DNA of 64,000 bases from Variovorax paradoxus (GTDB taxonomy: Bacteria > Pseudomonadota > Gammaproteobacteria > Burkholderiales > Burkholderiaceae_C), in NCBI RefSeq assembly GCF_009498455.1, contig NZ_CP045644.1:930001-994000 (forward strand). The letters run 5' to 3'. A program made the translations under genes and the position numbers. The notes beneath the pieces are model-generated. The model saw only the letters and a program-made list of their open reading frames with translations, did not search any database and was not told the DNA's origin. Below are positions 46,238-54,984 of this stretch, one piece after another (the first letter of the stretch is position 1; every line of letters starts with the position of its first letter).

Positions 46238-48075
46238 ATGCCGCGCACGCTGTCTGTTTCTTCTGCTGCGATTCCTGTTGTTCTTGGTCGCCCCGTGCTG
46301 GAGCCTGTGCGGCTGTCGGGGCATGAGGGGCTCAATGGCCTGTTTGCCTACGAGCTCTTTCTCAAGACCCCGGATGTGCTGGCTCTGTCCGGCGTCTCTT
46401 CTGGCGCCGACTTTGATCTCGATGCGTTCATCGGCCGCGAGATCAGCTGCGAGATCGAACTCGATGGTTCTGTCCCTCGCCAGCTCAACGCCCTGATCAC
46501 CGACGCGGCCCTTTGGGGCGAAGAAGGCCGCCACGTCCAGTACAAGCTCACCCTTCGCCCCTGGCTGCACCTGGCCACCCTGCGCACCGACTGCAGGATC
46601 TTCCAGAACCTCAGCGTCGTTCAGATCCTGGACGCACTGCTCGCCAGCTACGCCTTCCCCGTGGACAAGCGCCTGATCGAGCACTACCCGGCGCGCGACT
46701 ACCAGACCCAGTTCAACGAGAGCGACTTCGCCTTCTTTGCCCGCCTGTGCCAGGAATGGGGCATCAGCTACCACTTCGAGCATTCGGACGGCAAGCACCG
46801 CTTGGTGCTCTCGGATGCCATGGGTGCGTATTCGGCTGGCGATGCGCTGTACGAACAAGTCGAGTACCACGCCCCGGGCTGGAAGATCGATGCCGAGTAC
46901 ATCCACAGCTTCGTGCCTGCCCATCAGCTCACCAGCGGGAAGTACGCCACCCGGGACTACGACTACACCCGGCCGAGGGCTGATCTGAGTGTTTCTCGAA
47001 CTGATCCGCGCCCGACCGGGCAGGCTGACGGCGAGGTCTACCAGTGGCATGCAGGAGCGGGAAGCAGTCACTACGCCCAGCCCAATGCGGGGGCTGATGC
47101 AGGCACTGATCCTCACGGCGACGGCCGCTTGCTCTCTCTTCTGCGCATGCAGGCACTGCGCACCCATGGCGCCCGGGCCCAGGCCAGCGGCAACCTTAGA
47201 GGCATGGTGCCCGGATGCACCTTCCAGCTGATGAAACACCCGAGGGAATCGGCCAATGGCGAGTACCTGATCCTGGACACCCGCTTCCTCATCGAGGACG
47301 TGGCCGAAGACAGCCAGAACCGCGAAGCCAATCCTGACCGCAAGCAGCAATGGCGCGTGCAGGTGGACTTCACGGCCCACCCGGTCACAGAGCCCCTGCG
47401 TCCCGAGCCGACACAGCCCAAGCCCGCGATGGTCGGCCCGCAGGTCGCGCTGGTGGTGGGCCCCGAGGGGCAGAACCTGTGGACCGACGAGCTGGGGCGC
47501 ATCAAAGTGCAGTTCCCCTGGGACCGGCTGGGAGAGAAGAACCAGCACAGCAGCTGTTGGGTGCGGGTGAGTTCACCTTGGGCAGGCAACCAGCTCGGGG
47601 GCATCCAGATCCCTCGCATTGGTCAGGAAGTCATCGTCGGCTTCATTGCGGGAGACGCGGACCTGCCGATCTGCATGGGGCGGGTGCACAACCAGGTCAA
47701 TCTGCCGCCGTGGCAGCTGCCCGGCCAGAGCGCATTGAGCGGGTTCAGGAGCCGGGAGCTGACCGAGGGTGGGGGCAACAGTGCGGCGGGCAGATCGAAC
47801 CACCTGATCCTGGATGACACCGCCGAAAAAATCCAGGCGCAGCTCAAGAGCGATCACCAGAGTTCAAGCCTGAGCTTGGGAGCGATCACGCGCATCGAGG
47901 ACAACGCAGGCAGAAAAGACCCAAGGGGTGAGGGCTTCGAGCTGCGCACCGACGCTCACGGCGTATTGAGAGCGCAGGACGGGATGCTCATCACGACCGA
48001 AGCAAGGGGCAATGCTGCGAACCATGCCAAGGACATGGGGGAGACAACTCAGCGATTGAAGACGGCGCAGGACCA
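46163..48075 (+). repeat. Long inverted repeat, vgrG copy 2 side
   Basis: This is the partner of 23090-25002 in opposite orientation; it starts TGACCATTGTTATCAG and ends inside vgrG after the MGETTQRLK codons. By eye it is well over 95 percent identical, apart from a patch near 47045-47125. The two copies enclose about 21.2 kb. Confidence 0.93.
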
Positions 48076-50098
48076 GCTCGATGCATTGGCCGAAGCAGCG
48101 CAAGTGCACAAGGCGCAAGAGAAAGGTGCCGATCAGGACACCGTGCAGAAGGCCCTGAAGGCTCAAAACGACGCCATCCAAGGCAAGGAGGGGCAGACCG
48201 ACGATGGCCGCTTCCCTGAACTGAACGAACCCCACCTCGTGCTCGCCAGCCCCGCAGGCATCGAGGCCAGCACGCCGGGCAGCATCCATCTACACACCGG
48301 CGAGCACGCAGCCTTCACAAGCCAGGGGCACACCTCCATCAGCACCGCCAAGCGATGGCTGGCCAGCGCAGCCGAGGGCATCCGCGCGTTCACGCACAAG
48401 AAGGGCATCAAGCTCATCGCGAGCGAAGACCCGATCGAGATCCAGGCACACCGCGACGAGCTGATCCTGGTTGCGCACAAGGACGTCGTCATCAAGAGCG
48501 TGGAGGGCGAGCTGCACATCACCGCCAAGAAGAAGGTCGTGATCATCGGCGGGGGCAGCTACTCGGAGTGGAGCGAGAGCGGTATCAAGCACGGCACGGC
48601 CGGTACCTGGCAGGAGCATGCGGCGCTGCATGCGCAGGTCGGGCCCATGAGCCTCGACGCGCTGTATCCGGTGTTTTCCCAAGCAGGTTTTGCCGAGAAA
48701 AAGAATCTGATCGAAGAGCACTTCGTGCTGGTCGAGCACGCGGGTGGACTGCGCTTGCCACAGCAGAAATACCGCATCACCTTCCAGGGCGGCAGAACCA
48801 TCGAGGGCAAGTCCAACGACCAGGGAGAGACCGAGGTCGTACAGAGCATGGTGCGCCAGATCACAACCGTGGAGGTGCTGCGCAACGCAGAAGACGGCGT
48901 GCTGGCCAGCTACACGCCCTTTGTGCAAACGCCCGCGACGCAGACCTACGAGCGCGATGGTGGCGTGGTGGCCGAGCAGCGCACACCAAAGAAGAAGGTG
49001 GGGGGCAAGGACCACGAGGCCAATGAAGACAAGGCCACCAGCGAAGACAAGGCACCGGTTCACACCAGTTGCGACCCCAACAACTGGGGGTTGCGAAAGA
49101 GCGAGCCGAAGGCCAAGGATGCGACGCGCTGGGAGTATCCGGTGATTGGCGCCTATGTGAAGGCCATCAAGCCGGCGCTGATGGCGTCCAATTGGAAGGA
49201 GGCGACTTGGCCGTTGAGCAAAGAGGACTTCAAGAGCCTGCGTGGAATTCTCAAGGCGAACATCGAAGGCGCACTCGCCAAAACGGCGTTTGGCCTGCCA
49301 GAGGGGGCGATTCCGAAAATGCTCTTACCAAGAGACTCTGAGGCCATTGAGCTTGGCATGAACCCAGACGACAAGGATCTCAAGGGGCAGATGCGCACCA
49401 ACGACTGGCTGCTCGTGGCTTGCAAGGGCGGGGTCACATCCATGATCGATGCCGCAAAGAGCGGTGACCCCACAGAGTTGACGGAGTGCATTCGAGAATT
49501 CGCCAGCACCATGTACCACGAGGCACGCCATGCGCAGCAGTTCTTCTGGGTGGCAGCCATGGTGCAGCAGTTCCCCGACGACTACAAGCATCTGCCCAGC
49601 ATGCGGGGATTCTGGAAGAGCGTCATGCCCTCCAGCACATTCGAATTGGCCGGCACAACCCCCGTGCCCGATGAGCCCAGCGCTCGCGCCGGGCTGCACC
49701 GCATGGTCGTCGGTATGTACTACTGGCAACTGACCCGCATCGCGGCGAATGTCAAACGCAACCCTCCGAACTCGCGCAAGCCCATCGCTTTCTCCGACAT
49801 TCTTCCAATTGAACTTCCCCTGGCACGAAAGGCCGCCTATGACCTCCTTGAAAACGTGGGCCTCGGCGGCCTGTCCATCGACGTGGATGCGATGGCCAAA
49901 GCTGAGGGAGGTGGCACTGGCTACCGCATGCAGCCTTGGGAAGAAGACGGCTTCGCGTGCGACGAACTGGTCAAGCGCCTTTGGAGCGGTGGTTCTGACA
50001 ACCTGCTGCCTGAACCCGGCTTTTGCACAACGGCTCTCCGCTACGCCATCCAGGCTCGGGGGAACGGCACCCCGGGAGGAACCAGCCATGCAAACTGA
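46238..50098 (+). CDS. vgrG: Specialised VgrG (copy 2) with C-terminal zinc-protease-like effector domain
   Basis: This 1286-aa protein has the same gp27/gp5/DUF2345 spike as copy 1 for its first ~810 residues. It then adds a ~475-residue extension: a transthyretin-like linker (about 830-905; EEHFVLVEHAGG...YRITFQGG), a Lys/Glu-rich hinge (about 915-945) and an effector domain. The effector domain contains HEARH at residues 1094-1098 (a HExxH zincin motif). The last 85 residues (DLLENVGLGGL...) recur as an orphan downstream. Its stop overlaps the ATG of the next gene by 11 nt. The spike is certain; protease activity is inferred from the motif alone. Confidence 0.93.
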   Translation: MPRTLSVSSAAIPVVLGRPVLEPVRLSGHEGLNGLFAYELFLKTPDVLALSGVSSGADFDLDAFIGREISCEIELDGSVPRQLNALITDAALWGEEGRHVQYKLTLRPWLHLATLRTDCRIFQNLSVVQILDALLASYAFPVDKRLIEHYPARDYQTQFNESDFAFFARLCQEWGISYHFEHSDGKHRLVLSDAMGAYSAGDALYEQVEYHAPGWKIDAEYIHSFVPAHQLTSGKYATRDYDYTRPRADLSVSRTDPRPTGQADGEVYQWHAGAGSSHYAQPNAGADAGTDPHGDGRLLSLLRMQALRTHGARAQASGNLRGMVPGCTFQLMKHPRESANGEYLILDTRFLIEDVAEDSQNREANPDRKQQWRVQVDFTAHPVTEPLRPEPTQPKPAMVGPQVALVVGPEGQNLWTDELGRIKVQFPWDRLGEKNQHSSCWVRVSSPWAGNQLGGIQIPRIGQEVIVGFIAGDADLPICMGRVHNQVNLPPWQLPGQSALSGFRSRELTEGGGNSAAGRSNHLILDDTAEKIQAQLKSDHQSSSLSLGAITRIEDNAGRKDPRGEGFELRTDAHGVLRAQDGMLITTEARGNAANHAKDMGETTQRLKTAQDQLDALAEAAQVHKAQEKGADQDTVQKALKAQNDAIQGKEGQTDDGRFPELNEPHLVLASPAGIEASTPGSIHLHTGEHAAFTSQGHTSISTAKRWLASAAEGIRAFTHKKGIKLIASEDPIEIQAHRDELILVAHKDVVIKSVEGELHITAKKKVVIIGGGSYSEWSESGIKHGTAGTWQEHAALHAQVGPMSLDALYPVFSQAGFAEKKNLIEEHFVLVEHAGGLRLPQQKYRITFQGGRTIEGKSNDQGETEVVQSMVRQITTVEVLRNAEDGVLASYTPFVQTPATQTYERDGGVVAEQRTPKKKVGGKDHEANEDKATSEDKAPVHTSCDPNNWGLRKSEPKAKDATRWEYPVIGAYVKAIKPALMASNWKEATWPLSKEDFKSLRGILKANIEGALAKTAFGLPEGAIPKMLLPRDSEAIELGMNPDDKDLKGQMRTNDWLLVACKGGVTSMIDAAKSGDPTELTECIREFASTMYHEARHAQQFFWVAAMVQQFPDDYKHLPSMRGFWKSVMPSSTFELAGTTPVPDEPSARAGLHRMVVGMYYWQLTRIAANVKRNPPNSRKPIAFSDILPIELPLARKAAYDLLENVGLGGLSIDVDAMAKAEGGGTGYRMQPWEEDGFACDELVKRLWSGGSDNLLPEPGFCTTALRYAIQARGNGTPGGTSHAN

Positions 50099-50102
50099 AG
50101 CC
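49823..50102 (+). repeat. Direct repeat: VgrG effector tail, copy within the gene
   Basis: About 280 bp covering the last ~90 codons and the first five codons of the following gene. It matches 51025-51304 with a constant offset of 1,202 bp and no net indel. Confidence 0.9.
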
Positions 50103-51011
50103 GCCCAGCGCGAGGCGTACAAGGTGGAAGCCGAGAAGGCTCAGGCTGCCTATGACAACTTCCGCTACACCGACGCGCAGCGAGAACAGACCATCGAGTT
50201 CATCGGCGCGGCCATGAAAGTGATTCGCGGCGAGGCCGAATTCGACAGCTTGACGCGGTTGCTGCCCATTGTCGGCACGAGCATGGGCCGATTGCCAGGC
50301 ATCGACACCAGCACCAGCCGCGATTTCGACAGCAGCTTCTTGAACAAATGGACTGAAATCGATGTGAGCACGATTCCGAAGCGGGATGGCAGCGCGGGAT
50401 TCGAACCGGTGTGGTTTCAGATCGACTTCGGCCCCGAAATGAACATCCCACGCGAGCGCCTGGAGAAGCTGCTGCAGCTCAAGGTCGTGCATGGGTGGAC
50501 CATGGACGGGGGAAATCTTCGATGGGAGATGGCACCGCTCCATGGCTTGCCTCATTTCAATGGCGGCTCATTCTTGTACTCACCTTTGAAGCAGCCACAG
50601 GGGGATTTTGATGTTGAAGTCAGGTTCACCTACCTGAACGGTCCTGACAAGGATCCCTGGACAGCGCAAAGACTTGTGCGTCTTCAAATCATCCGCGACT
50701 ACCTGGCGCCCGAGCAGATCAAGAAGCGCAACGACCAGAAGCTCGGCCACCTGCCTCAGACCGGTGAGCGTGCCCCGAAGGACGGGCGCTACGCGGCGGT
50801 GTTTGCTGACGACGCCTTGACCGCTTCGATCCCCCTTGAGCAGCGCACATGCACCTATAGCGAAGGCCAGTGGCTAGGAATGACAGATGTCCCAAACCCC
50901 ACGACCGGGCAGCGGCAGCCTGTGCACGCGTGGTGGCAGTGGCTGGGATCCGATCGACTGGCGGCCGGACTGGATAGGCTTTTTCCATCGAGCGGACAAC
51001 AGAGACTTTGA
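50088..51011 (+). CDS. Putative T6SS immunity protein for the VgrG zincin effector
   Basis: This 307-aa protein has no membrane segment or signal peptide in the sequence. It begins MQTEAAQREAYKVEAEKAQ (a charged helix) and later has GWTMDGGNLRWEM, FLYSPLKQPQGDFDVEVRF and a C-terminal WWQWLGSDRLAAGLDRLFP. I recognise no family. It overlaps the vgrG stop by 11 nt, with GGGAGG upstream of the ATG, the position expected of the cognate immunity gene. If the effector acts in the periplasm, a cytoplasmic antidote would be odd, so location is an open question. Confidence 0.6.
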   Translation: MQTEAAQREAYKVEAEKAQAAYDNFRYTDAQREQTIEFIGAAMKVIRGEAEFDSLTRLLPIVGTSMGRLPGIDTSTSRDFDSSFLNKWTEIDVSTIPKRDGSAGFEPVWFQIDFGPEMNIPRERLEKLLQLKVVHGWTMDGGNLRWEMAPLHGLPHFNGGSFLYSPLKQPQGDFDVEVRFTYLNGPDKDPWTAQRLVRLQIIRDYLAPEQIKKRNDQKLGHLPQTGERAPKDGRYAAVFADDALTASIPLEQRTCTYSEGQWLGMTDVPNPTTGQRQPVHAWWQWLGSDRLAAGLDRLFPSSGQQRL

Positions 51012-51024
51012 ACAGAGCCGCAGT

Positions 51025-51300
51025 GCACGAGAGGCCGCAAATGACCTTCTTGAAAACGTGGGCCTCGGCGGCCTGTCCACCGACGCGGATGCCATGGCCA
51101 AAGCCGAGGGAGGTGGCACCGGCTACCGCATGCAGCCTTGGGAAGAAAACGGCTTCGCGTGCGACGAGTTTGTCAAGCGCCTTTGGAGCGGTGATCCTGA
51201 CAACTTGCTGCCTGAACCCGACTTTTGCACAACTGCGCTCCGCTACGCCGTCCGGGCTCGGAGGAACGGCACCCCGGGAGGAATCAGCCATGCAAACTGA
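51025..51300 (+). pseudogene. Orphan VgrG effector tail
   Basis: This segment encodes ~90 residues (AREAANDLLENVGLGGL...GISHAN) nearly identical to the VgrG copy 2 C-terminus, with about ten substitutions. It has no upstream effector; the frame is open from 50887, but that 5' part overlaps the previous gene out of frame. Its stop overlaps the next ATG by 11 nt, exactly as at the intact vgrG end. It is a displaced tail, not a functional gene. Confidence 0.82.
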
Positions 51301-51304
51301 AGCC
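51025..51304 (+). repeat. Direct repeat: VgrG effector tail, orphan copy
   Basis: This is the second copy of the 280-bp tail, starting 14 bp after the stop of the first immunity candidate. It ends at the fifth codon of the second candidate, after which the two downstream genes differ completely. Confidence 0.9.
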
Positions 51305-52369
51305 AATGACTATGACATCCGAACAGGAAAAAACGCACGCGCCAGAGCTTTTCATCTATTAAAGAAATACACCAGCCTGACATTCCTCAACTACGCCGTT
51401 GATTTGTACAGAAATTTCTTGAACGCCTATGAGCGACAGCTCAACATCCCGAGTCCCAACCAAAAGTGGCTGGAGGAAACATACACGGATTGCTTCTTGC
51501 AGAGACTGATCGAATTCGAACAAGGACTCGACTCCCTCCGAAGAGAGGGCGACAAGAAATCTGCGTATAGCAAACTTATCAAAGGGGGTGGTTTCTCCGA
51601 TTACTTGTGGGGAATGGCTAGTGATCATTGGGGCATTAATGGAGATCCTTTTTTTGAGAAGCTCGGTCTTCATAGTGTGGGATGGGGCCAAGTGCAAAGC
51701 GATGTCTACCGCGGATTCGTCAAATCGATTCTGCTGACCCACGACAGCTTGGAGGCACTCAAATGCACAGTGGGCTTTGCGTTCTACTGTCCTCTCAGTT
51801 CTGGCAAACGCGCAGATGGCGGTGATCGCTTTTTTTCCCACTGGACTTACGAGTCCCTTTTTCAAGAACGTCCGTCTCCGCTATGGCCCCACTGGCCGCC
51901 CTTGCGCGTCTACCCCGCAGACTTGCCTCCTTGTCCAGAAAAAAATGAATCCAATGAGGGGCAAGTTGTCAGCGGCGAGGCCATCGTTCTTGAGGGCATC
52001 TACGAGCCTTGGTTCTTTACCGGGGGCATCGGTTGCCCCAACTACTTCCTGAGGGGTCAAACAGCTCATCAGTACCAGCCCGAGGGTTCCAACGACCTCG
52101 TGCCCGTGCGCTGGCGATTGCTGTGGGAAGACCGCCGCTACGTCGACGGGACGGTGCCAGCAGAAGAAGCACACTACTACGTCAACGTTGTTGCCGAGAT
52201 TTCGTCTTCCGGGCGCAGCGTCGTTTCCGGTGACCTCTGCCCACAGACGGGCAACTGGCTTGCTCCTCGTCTGAACAATCGCCAGGAGTACGTCGAACGC
52301 GGTCAACCCATGCCAGGGCCCGCTTCCACTCCGACTGGTTCAGTCGTCTGGTACTTGCAGAAAGACTGA
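51290..52369 (+). CDS. Second putative immunity protein behind the orphan tail (unknown family)
   Basis: This 359-aa protein shares only its first five residues (MQTEA) with the previous gene, because they lie in the duplicated segment. The rest is unrelated: KKYTSLTFLNYAVDLYRNF, an aromatic-rich middle (GMASDHWGINGDPFF) and a C-terminal part with WYLQKD. It has no membrane segment or known motif. Its first ~500 bp are visibly more AT-rich than the surroundings, pointing to recent acquisition. By position it is an immunity gene, perhaps for an effector version no longer present. Confidence 0.55.
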   Translation: MQTEANDYDIRTGKNARARAFHLLKKYTSLTFLNYAVDLYRNFLNAYERQLNIPSPNQKWLEETYTDCFLQRLIEFEQGLDSLRREGDKKSAYSKLIKGGGFSDYLWGMASDHWGINGDPFFEKLGLHSVGWGQVQSDVYRGFVKSILLTHDSLEALKCTVGFAFYCPLSSGKRADGGDRFFSHWTYESLFQERPSPLWPHWPPLRVYPADLPPCPEKNESNEGQVVSGEAIVLEGIYEPWFFTGGIGCPNYFLRGQTAHQYQPEGSNDLVPVRWRLLWEDRRYVDGTVPAEEAHYYVNVVAEISSSGRSVVSGDLCPQTGNWLAPRLNNRQEYVERGQPMPGPASTPTGSVVWYLQKD

Positions 52370-52377
52370 TACGAGAA

Positions 52378-52399
52378 CAGGCCGGTGAGCACAGGCCTG
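52378..52399. terminator. Hairpin between converging immunity and catalase genes
   Basis: CAGGCC and GGCCTG form a 6-bp stem with a 10-nt loop in the 33-bp gap between the two convergent stops. There is no T run on either side, so it is at best a weak bidirectional terminator. Confidence 0.35.
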
Positions 52400-52402
52400 C
52401 AA

Positions 52403-54592
52403 TCACGCCGGCACGCTGTCGATATTCACACGATCCCAATGCCGGTGCTTCGCAATCGCCGCGATGAAATCCTGCGCAATCTGGGTCGCCGCAGTGGCGT
52501 CGCCCAGGTTGGTGACAGGCGTTTCGGCCACCACCACGCCGGCCGGTGCCTCACCTTCGGGCGTGACGCCCAGCGTCGCCAGCAACTGCACGCCTTCGCC
52601 CACCACGCAGATCGCCTTGCAGTGCTTGTACGCCTCGAGCACGAAGTGCACGGCATCGCCCTGCGCCGCAAGCGCCGCAGCGCCCTCGGCACCCGCAGGC
52701 ACGAGCACGGCGTCGAACATCACCGAGGCGGTGTTCGTGAAGGTCATGTCGATGTCGATCTGGCGCTTCGAGGCGCTGGCCACGGTGCCGAGCCTCGGGC
52801 CCACCACCTTGCACAGCGCACCCGCCTGTTCGAGCGCATCGCGGATCGGCTTGAGCGACGCCGAGTCGATGCCGTCGGCCACGAGGATCGCGACCTTGCG
52901 CGTGCGCACCACGCCATCGGCGCTGCCGTCGCTCATGCGCAATGCAGGCGACTCGTCGATGGGCAGATCGATGCGGTGTTCGCGAAAGCCCGCGTAGCCC
53001 GCCGCCGCCTTGGCATCGGGCTCGCCGATGCCCAGCGGCTCGGCCACGCGGCGTGCGAGTTTCTCGTCGACGTGCGCGAGGTTGTCGACCATGCGCTGGC
53101 GGATGGCGGGCACCTCGAGCTTCGAGAGTTCGAAGCGGAAGGCCGCGACGATGTGCTCCTTCTCGGCCATGCTCTGGCTGTTGAAGAACAGGCGCGCCTG
53201 CGTGAAGTGGTCGTCGAACGAGGGGCTGCGGCGCCGCACCTTGGGCGACACGACCTCGTCGGGAAAGGACTGGAAGCCGTGGCTGCCGCCGTCGACACGA
53301 AACTCGGTGCCGCTGCCCAGCGTGTTGGGTTCGTAGGCGACCTGGCCGCGCGCGATGGTCTGGCGGTGCATGCCGTCGCGCTGGAAGTTGTGGAACGGGC
53401 ACACGCCCTTGTTGATCGGCAGCTCGTGGAAGTTGGCGCCGCCCAGGCGCGAGATCTGCGTGTCGGTGTAGCTGAACAGCCGGCCCTGCAGCAGCGGGTC
53501 GTTGCTGAAGTCGATGCCGGGCACGACGTGGCCGGGGTGAAACGCCACCTGCTCGGTCTCGGCGAAGAAGTTGTCGGGGTTGCGGTTGAGCACCAGCTTG
53601 CCGATGCGCTGCACGGGCACCATCTCTTCGGGGATCAGCTTGGTGGGGTCGAGCAGGTCGAAGCCCAGCGACTCGGCGCGGTCGGGCGCAATGAGCTGCA
53701 CGCCGAGTTCCCACTCGGGGAAGTGGCCCTGCTCGATGGCCTCCCACAGGTCGCGTCGGTGAAAGTCGGGGTCCTTGCCGGCAATCTTCTGCGCCTCGTC
53801 CCACACGAGGCCGTGCACGCCGAGCTTGGGCTTCCAGTGGAACTTCACGAAGTGGCTTTCGCCGCGCGCATTCACGAAGCGGAAGGTGTGGACACCGAAG
53901 CCTTCCATCATGCGAAGGCTGCGCGGAATGGCGCGGTCGCTCATGGCCCACATCAGCATGTGGGTAGTCTCGGGCATGAGCGAGGCGAAGTCCCAGAAGG
54001 TGTCGTGCGCGCTCGCGGCCTGCGGCATCTCGTGGTGCGGCTCGGGCTTCACGGCGTGGATGAGGTCGGGGAACTTCATCGCGTCCTGGATGAAGAACAC
54101 GGGGATGTTGTTGCCCACGAGGTCGTAGTTGCCCTCGCGCGTGTAGAACTTGACGGCAAAGCCGCGCACGTCGCGCACGGTGTCGGCCGAGCCGCGCGAG
54201 CCGGCCACGGTCGAGAAGCGAACGAACACGGGCGTCCTTGTGTCCGGGTCCTGCAGGAAGTCGGCGCAGGTGTACTGCGACATCGATTGGTAGACCTGGA
54301 AGTAGCCGTGCGCCGCCGAGCCGCGCGCATGCACGGCGCGCTCGGGAATGCGCTCGTGGTCGAAGTGCGTGATCTTCTCGCGCAGGATGAAGTCTTCGAG
54401 CAGCGTCGGCCCGCGCACGCCCGCCCTGAGCGAGTTGTGGTTGTCCGGGATCTGCAGGCCCTGGTTGGTCGTCAGGTGCGTGGGGTGCTCGGCGGTGAAG
54501 CCGTCGAGCTGCAGCTGCTTGGCGTTGGCGCCGTCACCGGTCTTGGCGGTGCTGGCGCGGCGACCCGCAGCGGCCTTGTTCTGGGGAGACAT
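52403..54592 (-). CDS. katE: Large-subunit monofunctional catalase (HPII/KatE type)
   Basis: This 729-aa haem catalase disproportionates hydrogen peroxide. Active-site residues are visible: His88 ([12 protein letters not shown]), Asn161 (GNNIPVFF) and the haem Tyr near 375 (RLFSYTDTQ). The C-terminal ~150 residues ([11 protein letters not shown]...AICVVGEG) form the class I amidotransferase/DJ-1-like domain found only in large catalases. The ATG used lacks a good Shine-Dalgarno; a GTG at 54607 with GAGAGG upstream is a credible alternative and adds five residues. It is probably a stand-alone gene for stationary-phase or oxidative stress, by analogy. Confidence 0.96.
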   Translation of the reverse strand: MSPQNKAAAGRRASTAKTGDGANAKQLQLDGFTAEHPTHLTTNQGLQIPDNHNSLRAGVRGPTLLEDFILREKITHFDHERIPERAVHARGSAAHGYFQVYQSMSQYTCADFLQDPDTRTPVFVRFSTVAGSRGSADTVRDVRGFAVKFYTREGNYDLVGNNIPVFFIQDAMKFPDLIHAVKPEPHHEMPQAASAHDTFWDFASLMPETTHMLMWAMSDRAIPRSLRMMEGFGVHTFRFVNARGESHFVKFHWKPKLGVHGLVWDEAQKIAGKDPDFHRRDLWEAIEQGHFPEWELGVQLIAPDRAESLGFDLLDPTKLIPEEMVPVQRIGKLVLNRNPDNFFAETEQVAFHPGHVVPGIDFSNDPLLQGRLFSYTDTQISRLGGANFHELPINKGVCPFHNFQRDGMHRQTIARGQVAYEPNTLGSGTEFRVDGGSHGFQSFPDEVVSPKVRRRSPSFDDHFTQARLFFNSQSMAEKEHIVAAFRFELSKLEVPAIRQRMVDNLAHVDEKLARRVAEPLGIGEPDAKAAAGYAGFREHRIDLPIDESPALRMSDGSADGVVRTRKVAILVADGIDSASLKPIRDALEQAGALCKVVGPRLGTVASASKRQIDIDMTFTNTASVMFDAVLVPAGAEGAAALAAQGDAVHFVLEAYKHCKAICVVGEGVQLLATLGVTPEGEAPAGVVVAETPVTNLGDATAATQIAQDFIAAIAKHRHWDRVNIDSVPA

Positions 54593-54623
54593 CGGGGTTC
54601 TGGGCACGTCGTGTCGCCCTCTC

Positions 54624-54800
54624 TCAGCTGGCTTCGTTGTTGCTGTTGCTGCTGCCGCTGCCGCTGCTGCCGATGAAGATGTCCAGGACATTCACCACGG
54701 CGATGAGGCCGATGCAGCCGGTCACGGCCGCGACGGCCCAGACCAGGATTTCATCGCCCCACGTGCCCATGAGCGTGTCGAACAGTGTCGAGAATTCCAT
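54624..54800 (-). CDS. Small single-pass membrane protein (58 aa), unknown
   Basis: This short gene encodes one hydrophobic helix (about 17-43; ILVWAVAAVTGCIGLIAVVNVLDIFI) followed by a Ser/Gly/Asn-rich tail (GSSGSGSSNSNNEAS). GAGG lies about 8 nt before the ATG at 54800. It lies 17-32 nt upstream of katE on the same strand and may be cotranscribed. Family not recognised. Confidence 0.6.
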   Translation of the reverse strand: MEFSTLFDTLMGTWGDEILVWAVAAVTGCIGLIAVVNVLDIFIGSSGSGSSNSNNEAS

Positions 54801-54984
54801 GATGTGTTCCCTCGGAGAAAGTGATCGCGTCGACCGGCGCGCCCGACGCTCGGGGGAGCCCGGGTCGGTTGGCCAGCAAAAGAGCTTAGGTTCGGCGCGG
54901 CCGCGCCCCCGTAGTGGGCGCCCCTCCCCGTCTGTGGGAGAAGGTGGGCGCCCCCGGTAGGAGGGCGCCGACAGCGCCGAGGCT
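54801..54984. other. GC-rich intergenic region with short repeats
   Basis: GTGGGCGCCC occurs twice (about 54917 and 54943) around a CTCCCCGTCTGTGGGAG hairpin, followed by GGGCGCCGACAGCGCC. This is REP-like sequence between the deacylase gene and the small membrane protein gene; no gene is seen. Confidence 0.5.
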
